Positions 53,095 to 64,000 of a DNA stretch of 64,000 nucleotides are shown here, in pieces. The notes below the pieces were generated by a model. It was not told where the DNA came from, searched no databases, and saw only the letters and a program-made list of their open reading frames with translations. Each line of letters opens with the position of its first letter. The stretch's first letter is position 1. Origin of the DNA: Colius striatus (Eukaryota; Chordata; Aves; Coliiformes; Coliidae). Location of the stretch: assembly GCF_028858725.1 (NCBI RefSeq), contig NC_084762.1:8627374-8691373 (forward strand), read 5' to 3'. Position numbers and translations under genes: made by a program.

Positions 53095-53155
53095 AGAGTC
53101 ATAGAATCGTTTAGGTTGGAAAAGACCTTTAAGATCACAGAGTCCAATCATTGCT
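53095..53155 (-). repeat. CR1 3' tail (-)
   Basis: TAGAGTCATAGAATCGTTTAGG followed by AAAAGACCTTTAAGATCAC is a short, well-preserved antisense CR1 terminus. Confidence 0.92.
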
Positions 53156-53289
53156 TTATGCTTCCCAAATCCTAATCTGCTCAGAAAGTAGATTGTATTG
53201 ATGCTAGTCCCCTTATTAGTCTTCAGAAGGAAAAGGATAGCCTTTTGGACCCACTAAGTAACCTATTGTACACCTGCACAGGACAGTAC

Positions 53290-53560
53290 CTCTCCTGCCC
53301 CCAACCTATCTGGCACCAGCAGAAAGTTGGCAGCAGTGAAGATAATTGTTCCTAAAAAGGTGACGTTCTTCCAGGCAGCAGGACAAGTTGTTACAGCAGA
53401 ACAAAAGAGACTATGTGCAACCAGAGTTTGGGGATATTTGTCTATGTAACCTTTGTCTGCTTCTGATAGAAAGGGAGAAAGCAGAAAGAAGTTGTCTCTA
53501 GAGCTCAGTAATAAAGATTAAACTGCTTGCAACTCCTGGATGAACTCAGGCAGTCATTAC
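53290..53560 (+). mobile_element. Possible LTR fragment (+)
   Basis: AGAAAGGGAGAAAGCAGAAAG, then GAGCTCAGTAATAAAGATT and CTGCTTGCAACTCCTGGATG, resembles an LTR R-U5 with a polyadenylation hexamer. No TG...CA limits or target duplication could be fixed, so this is only a suggestion. Confidence 0.3.
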
Positions 53561-54925
53561 AACTCAAAAGCATTTGAGCTTGAAGCTTTCAAATAGCTGG
53601 ATCATGTTGTGCTGCATCATTTTTGTGTTTCCCAACCACTGTTGAAGACCAAGAGCTGTCCTGTCATTGGCGAGCAGGGAAACAAGCATTATGAGCTGTG
53701 GCAAAGTCAAACACAGGCCTCACTGGTGAAGTCAAACGCAGGCCTCATTTTCTGTGTCTCACAGAACCACAATGGAATGTCACGGGGAGGAGAGGCCGTC
53801 TGATAACAGCCGCCACAGAAGTGTGGGGGTGGACAAAGGAAATTTCCTCCTCAGCTTGTGAGCGTGATAAAGAGGGTAAATATGAAGGCATGCAAACAGT
53901 AACTACTTAGTAAAACACATCTATTCTGGGTTTGTGGACCGTATCAGCCTAGGTGGTTGCTGCTTCTAGCACACCAAGCCTGTTGCCTTCCATTTTAGGT
54001 TTCTCTTCTTCCCGTGAGCTTGCATAAACCTCTTAGATGTTTCTAATACAAAATACGCATGGGATGTGTGAGGGCAATTTATCCTGTATCCAGTTCCAAA
54101 GTTCAGCTGAGGCTTTCTTGCAAGGAAAAGGGGATACAGAAGGTCCTGGTCTGTCCTTTTCTCCCTTTTGGAGCCGTTTTTTTTGCCTGCTGCCTAATCC
54201 TTTCCAAAACCACTCCACATTCCTAGATTCATTCTATAACTCTGTGATTCCTACATCCCTGCCACACAAAGTGTTCATATGTCCCAGCATTTTCACCATT
54301 CCCTGAAGATGCTCAGAGGGCCATGGAGGAAATGCAGAGCTCAGGCAAATACTCATGCACCAGCACAGCAGGAAAGTGAGGTAATGCATGCTATTCCTCC
54401 TTGGATAAAGCTTAAAGAGTTATTAAAGAGCTATCCAGGTGAACCAGCTGTGTTTTGTTGGGAAATATAGTATATGGGTTAAAAAATGTGGAAACTGCAA
54501 GACAGGAAGATGAGTAGACAGTGTGAAAATCCCAGAGTTGTTTCTGACCCAAGCAAACCAACCTACCAGACAAAAATGGCTTTAGTAGTACAATAGAGGA
54601 CTCTAAGATGATGAAAAGGAATTCAGTGGAGTGAAGACAGTTAATTTTCATTGCATAATTTAAACTAAATAGCTTTTTTGCTGTATTTAAAAAAAAAAAC
54701 CCAACAAACCTAATTTAAAAAAGCAGTGCTGAGCAAGTAAAGCAAAAGAGGGCATGTGCAGTGTTTCTTTCTTTTCACCTAATTTCCTTTCCAAATCTCC
54801 CCTTGGAGACGTGTTGGTCCTGTAGCCAGCCCACAGTTTTTCTCCTTTCTGAACTATCTTTTTCTGCTAATGGAAACTGAATGCAGACAAAAAACACACA
54901 TGCATTTATACATACAAGTGTGTGC

Positions 54926-54928
<3 letters not shown>

Positions 54929-54965
<37 letters not shown>
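54929..54965. repeat. (TA)n microsatellite
   Basis: About 18 uninterrupted TA dinucleotides are flanked by mixed CA/TG and TACA dinucleotide tracts (54896-54972). Length is likely polymorphic. Confidence 0.97.
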
Positions 54966-54971
<6 letters not shown>

Positions 54972-57900
54972 TGTCTTTAAGTGTTCACCTGCTGCCTTTG
55001 GATGCTTGCTAGCATGAAAGCATTTAAAGACACCGAGCGAACATCTAAAGACAGAAAGTTCTTTACTGTTCCTCTCCTCCTTCCTCCACAGTAAACCAAT
55101 GGAATGAGAAGTGTTTGTGGGCTCGTAGTCACAGGGCCCAAGCCTTGGACTGGAGCAGGGGAAGCACCTTGAGGTGCCAACAAACAGAAAGAAGAATGTA
55201 ATCTAAGTACCAGTTACCCCTCCAACACCATCTTTCCGAATTTCCTTAATTTTCTTTTTAGCAAATGTTCCAGATGCGAGGGTGATAACGGAGAAATGGC
55301 ATTTTAAAGCTAATTTAGCAAAAATACTGTAATAAAAGATGTAGAAAGAGAAACTCACATTCCAGTGAAAGGGAAAAAGTGAGTCAGTAACTGTATGAGT
55401 TCCAGCAACTTTTTTTTTTATCTCCATCTGTAACATGGAACAGAAGAGGAATTTGGTAGAGTAAATGGTTGCTTCCGCCTCTGAAACAAGAACTTGTGGG
55501 TATTTTCACAGCAGAAGACTGGATTTAGTGAACTTGTAAGCTATGGTATTGGGATATGTCTTCCAACAGTGTAATTAAGAAGCAATTAGTAGCCTTAGAC
55601 TATGGAGAAACCATTGGCCCCATTTAATTGAAAGTGGTGAGTGAGGAGGGCAAAGAGAAGAAACTCTTGAAGCATCCTTTACTTACTCTTAACAAAAATC
55701 GTGTATCTATGAAGTGATTTAATCATATCTGTGTAAACTTTGCTTTTACATATCACCAGTCTGTGTCTTAATAGAGAAGGGATGCTCGTGTGGACCACCT
55801 GTTTCCTCTTCTTGGTCAGAATGTTTCTACAGAAAGCACACTGATTGCGTGATAAGTAACATTAAATGTTGAGCAATCAAACGTGACATGGGAGTTGGAA
55901 AGAAGAGGCTGTGACTCTCTGAAGTCTACCACCGAGGTAGAGAAAAGACCACGTATGGGTGGTACATCACAGCTTGAAGATCACCTTGCAATCTCTAGCC
56001 CTCAGACAACTTGGAAGATGCAGAGGAGAGGTAGCAATGTGACCTTTATAAATAGCTGAATTATGCTTGATTTTTTTTTTCTTGTGGCTTGGATATGGAG
56101 AAGTGTACACAGTCTGTGTCACTTTGAAAACTTAACGGAAATGAAACAGGAAGCCAGATCCTTTCACGGCTTGTTGATTTGTGAAGGCAAGCTGAGTCTG
56201 TAGGGACTCATTTTCTACCCCCAGCAAAAGAAGTCAGGGAAGAGATATCCAGCTGGAGGGATCCTCTGCAGGGAGATGCACAGGCGACGTGACAGGAAGG
56301 CAAGTGAGAACAGAGACCAGCTCACCAAGCAAGAAAAACGAAGCAGGAGTAACCACTCAAAGAGAAGTGTTGGTAAGTTTGCAGAGCTGTGCTCTTAAAT
56401 TTTGGCATCTCACCAAGCTGGTGATCAACTTGAAAGCTCCTGTGCTGCAGATCACAGCTGCGTGGGCACTACTTTTACCTATGCATTGGGCTATACCTGG
56501 CCTTGGTAGTAGTAGTAATAAATGGTAATAAACAGGGAAATGGTTCCTGACTTAATAATGGACTTAAAAACTGAAAGGTGAAGCTCTCACCAGTTCTGCA
56601 CCTTGATTTCCTACTTTTACTGGGTTGGATGCTGTTGCTTTTGTTGCAGAAGACCTTTTTTGCATTCCTTTTGAATAGTTTACATTCTTTGGGCTGTGGT
56701 TATAATCCTGCTGCTCACCTGCAGATGAGAGCAAGAACATGGCAGTTGCTTCTTGCTGCTACTGCTTTGTGGGTTTAAACAGAGGCAGTTAAAATGTCCT
56801 CACACTTGCTTAGCACAGCTTTTGCTGTAATTGCTGAGAAGTCTCATGTGGGTACAAGCAGAAGGAGGTAGTCACAGTCGTGCCTGTAGCTTGCAGATAC
56901 CATGACCTGAAGAAGAACATGGAGGCTCATGTCATGGGCAAGTTCATAATGATCCCCTAAAGAAAGGAAATATTATAAATTGTTCCTAAGCAGCAGAAGT
57001 TTATCATCAGCATGTAGCCTTGTCTGAGTATCAGAGACATGCAAAATGCCATGACCAGAAAGTCTGGAGGAAGAGAATCAAACTTAGGCTGCTTCCAGTT
57101 TGAACTTGCGGGAGCTCTCCCCCCAAAGCTGCTGCCTACTTGGAAGCAAAGATGGGGATGATGAATGCATATTCTAAGTAAGGCCTTGTCTAGCTCCCTA
57201 ACACTGTTTCCTGAGATATTTTGGGGAAGTTCACACTTTCCAAACTCTTGTAGCAGCATTTTTCCACTTCTACACAGTCTGTATTAGAAACCGCCTTCCA
57301 GTTAGCCACTATTCCCCTTTTTGCAGTTGATCCAGCTCAGACCTAAACCTTGCTTGCTCTCCTTAGGATTATGCTAACTCATGTTCTGTTAACAGGAATG
57401 GCAAACCCAGAGTAGTCCAACAGAGAGTGCAGGAGGCCTGTGTATTACCTGGCTGGGACTCAGCAGAGATGTCTGCATCCCAGGCTGAGGAGTTGGGCTG
57501 GTAAAGGCTGTCCTGTCTCAAAGACTTGCAAGGAGGAGAGACAACATTCTCCTGCTGAAGCCCCAAAATGGGAAAAGAGGTCCAGAAAGAGATTGAGGAG
57601 AAAGAAAAGGCACATGGACAGTGCTAGTTAAAAAAACACTTCAAGAGGTTTCAACTAAGTAATCTGATTGATTGATTGCCTCAGGGCTTAAAAGGGGCAT
57701 AGGCTATGCTCTAGGTTACACTGAAGTGCTGAATAAAAGGCCAGAGAAGACAGCAGAGAGCTGGGAAGTGGGAAGGACTCAGTGATACGGGGGCTGATCT
57801 GCACTGTTTGTACTATGCGTGTTTCATCTCTCTACTCGAATGAGTCAGCAACCAGATAAACATTAACTTTCAGGCCAGTCTGCAGAGGAAAGTCACCTAT

Positions 57901-59139
57901 TATATCCTAAGATGTTAACGCAGGGGAAAGAGGACAGAAAGGGGCAAATTTGGATTTTAGCTGGAAGGCTGAACCATCAAGGGGTATCAACACAGGCTGA
58001 GAAGGAAGCTGGAAAGGGAAGCCAGAACGTGATAGCTGCAGGCAAGAGGTGGCTCAGAAACAAATCACAAGTACCTTGGAGCGTTTGCAGGTGGATGCTG
58101 CCTGAGTTATATCCTAACAGCATCTCTCTCAGCTGTGCCTCCTGAGACACAGCTGTGTTAAATCACAAACTTCATGTCCAGGTGGAAAGCATCAACTAGC
58201 AGGTGCTGCAGAGAGGTGGCACTTGGTTTTTTTCTTCCAAAATGGATTTTTCGATGGAGCAGCACATGGTGCTGCACAACTGACAGCTTTAGGCCTCTTA
58301 ACTGTTTGCTTTTGCTATTTTTAGCTGTGTTTTAAGCCTAGATTGTCTTTTACTTGGGTAAGTGTGTGTGGCTTTCCAGGAGTGCATCTACCAGTATTTA
58401 ACAGGTTTTGTCTGTTTTGTTCTTTGACCAGATTAACTGAGATGGATGGGGAAGTAATCTAATATTCATGACAGCACAAATCTCTTCACTGCTTCATGAG
58501 AAGTGTTGGTTTCCTGTCTCCAACCATTTTAATATCTTGTGATATTTTAGAAGGGAAAAAAAAAAAGGCCAAACAACGACCAACCCTGTAAGTTTGTCCT
58601 AGCTCTGTACTAGAACCGCTTGTAACTCTGTAAAAGATTTAAGTCTGCATCACTTGTTCAGAGCATTACAATTCCCTTCTGTTTTTCCTGCAAAGTCCTG
58701 AGGGAGATGGAAGAAAACTGTTTTTTAATGTGTAACCAGAAAAGAAATTGCACCCGCCTGTGCAAATTCGCTATAAATTACACCTAAAAGACTGCTATAA
58801 AGGAAGGTACCTGGCAAGGGTGAATTTCTTTCTGGATGAATGCACTTCATCTTGTTAATGAGTGAATTAGTGAGGAAATCAACATTTAATGGTAAGGGGA
58901 AAAAATGGCAACAACGTTGAAGTTACCAAGTTGTGTTAACATTTCAGGGCTGGATTTTAGACAGATTCTGATGGTGTTCATCTCCGTGGGGGTAGCTGCT
59001 GTTATAAAATGTGAAGTAAGTTAGTGTGCCACCGACGCACAAATTATATCTGATGGAGAAGCTGTACCAACTGGAGAACTTAGCTGTAGACTGCAACTTA
59101 AGCTGAAGCCAGGCCGGGTGACAAGTGACAAGGGTTAAT

Positions 59140-59540
59140 ATGCCTCACCGGCTCGGGGTCTGCCACCACCACGCTGCCTGCATTACCCGCAGGTTGCTAG
59201 AGGCGGCTGGCAGCCCTCGGGCCTTCTCCTCACCTCCCTTCTCCCCCGCCGTGCTGCGGCCGGGCGGCAGCCCAGCGCGGCTGAGGGACCCGGCCCGGCC
59301 GGGCGGGAAGCGGCAGTTGGGGCGGCCCCGCGGGATCCCCGGGCCGGGCCGAGCCAGGCGGGAGGGAGGGAGGGAGGAAAGGGGGGCGGCCCCGTGGGAT
59401 CCCCGCCCCGGGGCCGCCCCGGGCGGTGCCGACGTTGAGTTCGTTGCCGGGGTTTGATCCCCGCGGAGGTGCGGGCGGCGAGCGGCGGAGCGGGTGAGGC
59501 TGTGGGGGGAGGGGATGTGCTGGCGAGGTCCCCGCGGTGA
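59140..59540 (+). promoter_or_regulatory. CpG island, probable promoter of the next gene downstream of TRIO
   Basis: About 400 bp of dense CpG and GC-rich sequence sits in AT-rich surroundings, with GC-box-like CCCCGCCCC at about 59401-59409 and repeated GGCGGCC/CCGGGCC motifs. No TATA box is obvious. A splice donor GCGG|GTGAGG at 59493/59494 fits a + strand non-coding first exon, and a second GCG|GTGAGG lies near 59538. By conserved order in other vertebrates, OTULINL or OTULIN should follow TRIO. That identity is inference, since no coding exon is visible. The 247-codon minus-strand frame over the island is low-complexity Arg/Pro and is not taken as real. Confidence 0.65.
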
Positions 59541-60119
59541 GGCTTGGGGAGGGTATTTGTTGCTTCTTTCTTTCTGGGTGGTTTGTTTTGGGGCTCGGTT
59601 TTTTGGTTTTGGTGTTTGGGTATTTTTTTTCCCCCATGTTATTTGCCACTTGACTCTTTTGAGCCGTTTTCCTGAGGCGGCAATATCCGGAAAGGTGCTC
59701 GCAGGGTCCCCGCGGGTAGAGCCGGGGAGTGTGGGGAGACTGGCCGACAGGTCTCCTGGGAGGGCTTCTATGTGTTTGAGATGGTTTTGGGTTTCATTGG
59801 GGAACTGATGTGTTTCGAGTGCCCCTGTTGGCTCTGAGATACGGAGAGATCGTTGTGGTTTTAGAACAGCAACGTGTGACATTTTCACATCAGGTGTCCG
59901 TTTGGGTTTTACTGTTTGTTTTTTGTTGTTTTCCTTTGTTTGCTTTTCTTTTGTGGTGGGTTTTTTTCTTGTTTGTTTTTTTCCTTGCTGTGTGGAATCT
60001 GAATTTCAATGTTGCAGTCCGGCTTCTGTTCCCATCTGAAAGGTGAAGGTTTAGGAAAAGGGATTGGAACTGAACACATAATTTGGGAAGATGGGCATGT
60101 ACCCCTTCTGATCTGCTTG

Positions 60120-60250
60120 CCGGTTCCATGTAGCTCTTGGTGGCTGAAAGTGAGCCAGCAGTGTGCCCAGGTGGCCAAAAAGGCCAATGGCATCCTGGCT
60201 TCTATCAGAAATAGTGTGACCAGGGAAGAGATTCCCCCCCTGTACCTGTA
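60120..60250 (+). repeat. CR1 internal fragment (+)
   Basis: GTGAGCCAGCAGTGTGCCCA, GGTGGCCAAAAAGGCCAATG and CTTCTATCAGAAATAGTGTG come from late CR1 ORF2. The 3' end of the element is absent. The start point in CR1 is close to that of the piece joined to U2. Confidence 0.9.
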
Positions 60251-62370
60251 CATTTTACGATACATTCCTACTTTGATGGTTACTGGTCCAGCTCTTGTTT
60301 TGCGCTGCCTTTCATACTAACCAACTGGTTTGCTTTTTGGAGGAGTTGTACAACTTATATTCAGCAGATACATTCATTTTCTGCAGTGGAGAAAGAAAGA
60401 GATTCCTGTGATATTCAGTGAGTTTTAATCTATTGCTAATCTGTACCAGTACAGTTATTCCCACTTCTGTCCTTTGGCCCACTCCCATCTCTGCAAGTGA
60501 TGAAACAAAGAGGTAAAGTGTATGAAACAGGAAGAAATGGCTCATTTTGGTTTTAATGCTCAGAAAATTCCTTTGTAGCCATTGAGATCTGCTCCTTTAA
60601 GAGTTTTCTTTCTGTTCTGTTGAATGAGTAGTTTTGCAAATCTATACAAAACCCTATCAAGTGGAGGATGTTAGAATTGATTTTCAAGGGCAAAAGCATC
60701 ATTACAATGCTGGTCAACATATTAAATATATGTGCTTTCATGGATAAAGCTTTGGACTTGGGTTTCTGAAGAAAAATGTTTAATTTTTGTAGTTGTGAGG
60801 TTTCTTTGCCATTGGGATGTAAGGTTTTTTTTCATTTTGTTTAACTTTCTGGACCAGATTTGCTTGACTAGATGGTGTGGATTTTCCATTCAGCATCAGG
60901 ACTTCCTGTCCACCTTGTTTCTTAGATAAAGCTTTTAGGTTAAATCGTTATATCCTATCTATCAATGACGTAATAACAAACATTAAAGGGTTTTTCAGTA
61001 CTGCCTGTGGTTTTTCTTGACCTGAATGGCTGAAAATGATTGACTTTGCATGATTACCCAGGCAAATGAGTTTGAGATTTCAGCAGTACCTCTATTGCTA
61101 TACCTCCTGACCCTGTGCAGATGAACTGTGAGAGTCACGGTGCCAAACTGTACTAGGGGAGATGAGCGTGGCTACAATTTAGCTGTTTTGAAAACACAAA
61201 GGAATAACCAGTGCTTGGGAGGCAAAAGGTTGTGTAATTATGCTGCTTTCATTACACTTGCATGACCGAATTCGTGGGTGTGATTAGAATCGTATGAAGT
61301 TCACCTGAAGGAACTTCCTAATTTTCTCTCAAGCAGTGAAATCAGTTGTTTTGGGGTTTTTTAATTACCATTAGACCACATTAATCTTATTGTAACGATG
61401 TTTTTGTTCAGACATTCTGACTTCTAAAGCCATTCTAGTACTCTTTCAAGCCAAACGTTAATCTGAGTTGCTGTCTGACGTCTGACTCAAACACTGGTTC
61501 CTCCGTGCCTGGCTGCAGTGCTGGTGGTCAGATACAACAACGTCCTGCCTTCCAGAGAGACAGATAAATAGCTGTTTATTAACTAAAATGTCAGTATTTC
61601 ATGACAGAACACTATCAAGACTCATGTGCCTCAACCGTGGCAACATCAAGTGGCCAATGCCAGTATGAAGAGCGGAGTTTGCAGCTGGGGATCTTGCAAC
61701 AGTTCTGAGGTGCTACAGAGAGTTTAGTTTGTATATTAAAAAATATGGTTTGATGGAAAATTAGTTTCTTTGCCATGAACAAACTAACTTAAAATTGGGC
61801 TATCTGTTGCCTGAGCATATAAAACTGTGTGAAAGTTTAGCCACAGCATAAATGTGGGGAAAAAATGGAGAGATACATGTGCTACTGTGCACTTCTTGAG
61901 AAGGCTTCAGTAAAGGCAAACGTTGTAAAGTACAACAAAACTGCTGCAGGCTGTTTCATGAACTTTCTGAGCAGTGTTGAAGCTAGCAACTTTTAGTTTC
62001 TTTTCAGCTATATTCTATCTTTGTAGCTTCTTCCCGTTTTTTTCACTGCTGAAGAGTGATGCTGTACATTTTTGGCATCCTCAGGGTCCAGACTGTGGTG
62101 CTTGAGATTACTCTGTAGCCTGTGTAGAGATGCTAGAAGCTCCTGACAGAGAGATAAGGTGTGTCTCTAGCTCCTGTCCCCCTTTCACCAGTGGGGATAG
62201 ATGCCACTTAGACTGTGTACTTGTGCAGAGGGATATGGCTAGCAAGGCAACTTGTGCTGCCCAAACATTGCTTTCAACAAATACTTCTCTGAGAAGGCTG
62301 AGAACTGAGTGGAAGAGTTACTATGTCTTATTTGAACCACACCATCTTAAGGCGGAGGGCTAAACATATC

Positions 62371-62535
62371 CTAGAATCACAGAATGGTAGAGATTGGAAG
62401 ATCATCCGTCCCAATTCCCTGCTAAAGCAGGTGCCCCTCTTTCAGGGGACACAGGAACACATCCAGGTGGGTTTGGAAACCTCCAGAGAAGGAGCCTCCA
62501 TACCCTTCCTGGGCAGCCTCCATCAGGACTCCTGT
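62371..62535 (-). repeat. CR1 3' fragment (-)
   Basis: CTAGAATCACAGAATGGTAG, CCCTGCTAAAGCAGGTGCCC, GGTGGGTTTGGAAACCTCC and TTCCTGGGCAGCCTCCATC match a reversed CR1 end. A second, weaker match may run past 62535. Confidence 0.9.
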
Positions 62536-64000
62536 TCCGGATCGTATGGAATGATGTGTCTGTATATGCTTGGTCTGTAGTCCTGTCACTAGCTCTTCAT
62601 GTGGTCTTGGTCAAGATTCCATCTCAGACTCCTTGTCCATAATATGTTGCTGAGATTTTCCAGGATTTTTAAGTGTTTAGCATCTATGTTTCCAGGATGA
62701 GGTGGTCATGTTGTGGGAATGGTGCTGTGGAAGTGGGAAATGTGTACTTAAGCATCAAATCAGCACCTTGATATGAGGTGGTGAGCACGGGGCTGTGAGC
62801 ATCACCACGTCTGCCCTGTTATCTGGGCAGCAAAGGAGCACTATGGTAAGGCGCTTGACACTGCCAACAGCTCAGAGAAACACTGCTGAGTTTTCAGTTG
62901 CCAAGGTGGTGTAAAATCAGTCTTCCTGCAGACTTCAATTCTTGCTTCAGGTCTGTCTGTGTGACAAAGACATGGCCTTCTGGATCTCCCCAGTTTTGTT
63001 CTGAGCACAGCCCCATGCCACGCGTGTTCCCGGTCTGGGAGCAGCCCTCAGATGCGTTCACTGTCCTCTGGTTTCATTCTGTGTCGCTTCCTGCTCACGA
63101 ATTTCTACTGTGGCACACTTGCCAAAGGCTAAAGCCTTGAAAACGAGGGATTTTATATCGTTGCAGATATTTAAAACTGCCAGGTTCCAAGTTTAGAAAC
63201 TGTCTGGCACTCTCTCATTTCATTTTCTTAGTTTTCAAGTGAAAGTAAGCTGTGCTTCTGCCAAGTTCCAGCCCAGAGAGAGGAGCTGGGAATGCAGGGT
63301 CAAACTTAACCATATTTTACAGAGCTGCATAATCTGTACTTTATGTAGGTCTTGCCATGTAACTATCCAGTTTTTTAGGCAATTCTTGCAAATGCAGAAG
63401 TGTCAGGGAACAGTGGTCTCTTGGTCCCTGTGACTGATGTCCAGAGTGCTTCACTTGAAGCTTCTCTGGCACCCAAATGTCTGTAACAGTACCAAACCTG
63501 CATTAGAAATAACAATAATGTATTTTTGCAAGCAGAGAGCTTCCACACAGAATATTCTAGGTTCTTGAATTACATTTTAATGAAATATTTGTACTAGCAA
63601 TGACTTTGGTATTGTAGTGAAAGATAGTAACTGAAATGTAAGTTACCTTGTTGCAGTTAGTTTTACCTTTCAACACATCTTTTTTGCTTAAAGACTTTAG
63701 GCAAGAAGTGCCTAGTAATGCACTCTCAAAAAAAAAAAGGCAGAAGACTCCTATGCATGTGAGCTAATTAAAAAATGCCAGTTGGAAACTGTTGCCCTTT
63801 AAAAGATGAAGAGAGCGGTTTAAGTACCCAAGTGCTTCCACACTAATAGCATTAGGTCTGCCAAATAAATCTGAAGTTTTGACTTTCATCAGACTGGACG
63901 CTGCCAGGCAGTGGGAGAGAGAGACAAGACCAATTTCTGTCATTTGCTCTCAGAGTGATGGCCTCAATATTTTGTTTTCTGTTGCATTTCCCTTCTGCTT

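Larger units (their letters stand above)
37886..59100. other. Intergenic DNA, no supported gene
   Basis: About 21 kb of AT-rich sequence lies between TRIO and the CpG island. It holds CR1 fragments (39.1, 45.8, 48.7, 49.3 and 53.1 kb), a U2 snRNA pseudogene, a (TA)n tract and a possible LTR end. Open frames of 60-160 codons occur but none resembles a known family, and splice or Kozak support is absent. Regulatory elements could be present but are not visible without alignment. Confidence 0.7.
59541..64000. other. Probable first intron of the next gene, or intergenic DNA
   Basis: AT-rich sequence contains two CR1 fragments (60.1 and 62.4 kb) and no exon I can support. T-rich tracts follow the CpG island. 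I see no TRIO-like or OTULIN-family coding sequence. Confidence 0.5.

Noticed and set aside
56578-56778. Leu-rich 66-codon frame suggesting a signal peptide
   Set aside because: CT-rich intergenic sequence gives Leu runs. No splice signals or downstream domain support a secreted protein.
59145-59888. 247-codon minus-strand frame over the CpG island
   Set aside because: It is Arg/Pro/Gly-rich low complexity produced by high GC, with no family resemblance, and runs into T-rich DNA. Stops are rare in such sequence by chance.
1-64000. CRISPR arrays, operons, bacterial-type promoters
   Set aside because: The window is a spliced vertebrate locus. No regularly spaced direct repeats of that kind are present.

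Overview
The window is vertebrate nuclear DNA, almost certainly from a bird. It has AT-rich introns, GT-AG splicing, many 5'-truncated CR1 LINE fragments with the usual avian 3' end (a block like GGTCCCTTCCAACCC followed by ATTCTGTGATTCT), no Alu/B1/L1, and only faint MIR remnants. The species cannot be fixed from the sequence.

From about 1.3 to 37.9 kb, on the + strand, lies the 3' half of TRIO, the large Rho-family guanine nucleotide exchange factor with a kinase domain. I placed 23 coding exons. Their phases chain without a break into 1353 complete codons, plus a split first codon and a stop. In order they encode a Ser/basic linker, the second DH-PH module (RhoA-type GEF2), a large Gly/Ser/Pro-rich disordered linker held in one 770-bp exon, the second SH3 domain, a basic Lys-rich linker, an Ig domain, the Ser/Thr kinase domain and the C-terminal tail ending in LLPRV. 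The Gly-rich linker, the Ig-kinase arrangement and the C-terminus favour TRIO over its paralogue KALRN. The Sec14, spectrin-repeat, first DH-PH and first SH3 regions must lie upstream of base 1. A 3'UTR of about 2.1 kb follows, with polyadenylation signals near 36.84 and 37.86 kb.

From about 37.9 to 59.1 kb I see no convincing gene. This stretch is intergenic DNA with CR1 fragments of both orientations, a (TA)n microsatellite, a possible LTR remnant and a nearly full-length U2 snRNA pseudogene joined directly to a CR1 3' segment in the same orientation. At 59.14-59.54 kb is a strong CpG island with a plausible splice donor. It is probably the promoter and 5' non-coding exon of the next gene. 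In other vertebrates the genes following TRIO are OTULINL, OTULIN and ANKH, but no coding exon of any of them is recognisable here. The last 4.5 kb looks like the first intron of that gene or more intergenic DNA.

The least ordinary structures are the U2-CR1 chimera (49.08-49.63 kb), a 17-bp fold-back at the 5' end of a CR1 copy in a TRIO intron (10.27 kb), an open frame with a membrane-anchor-like segment in the intron after the PH2 exons (19.66-19.93 kb), a roughly 63-nt hairpin between kinase exons (33.3 kb), and a GC-rich repeated and folded patch just after the TRIO stop codon (35.79-36.0 kb). I found no gene system that is clearly new to biology.
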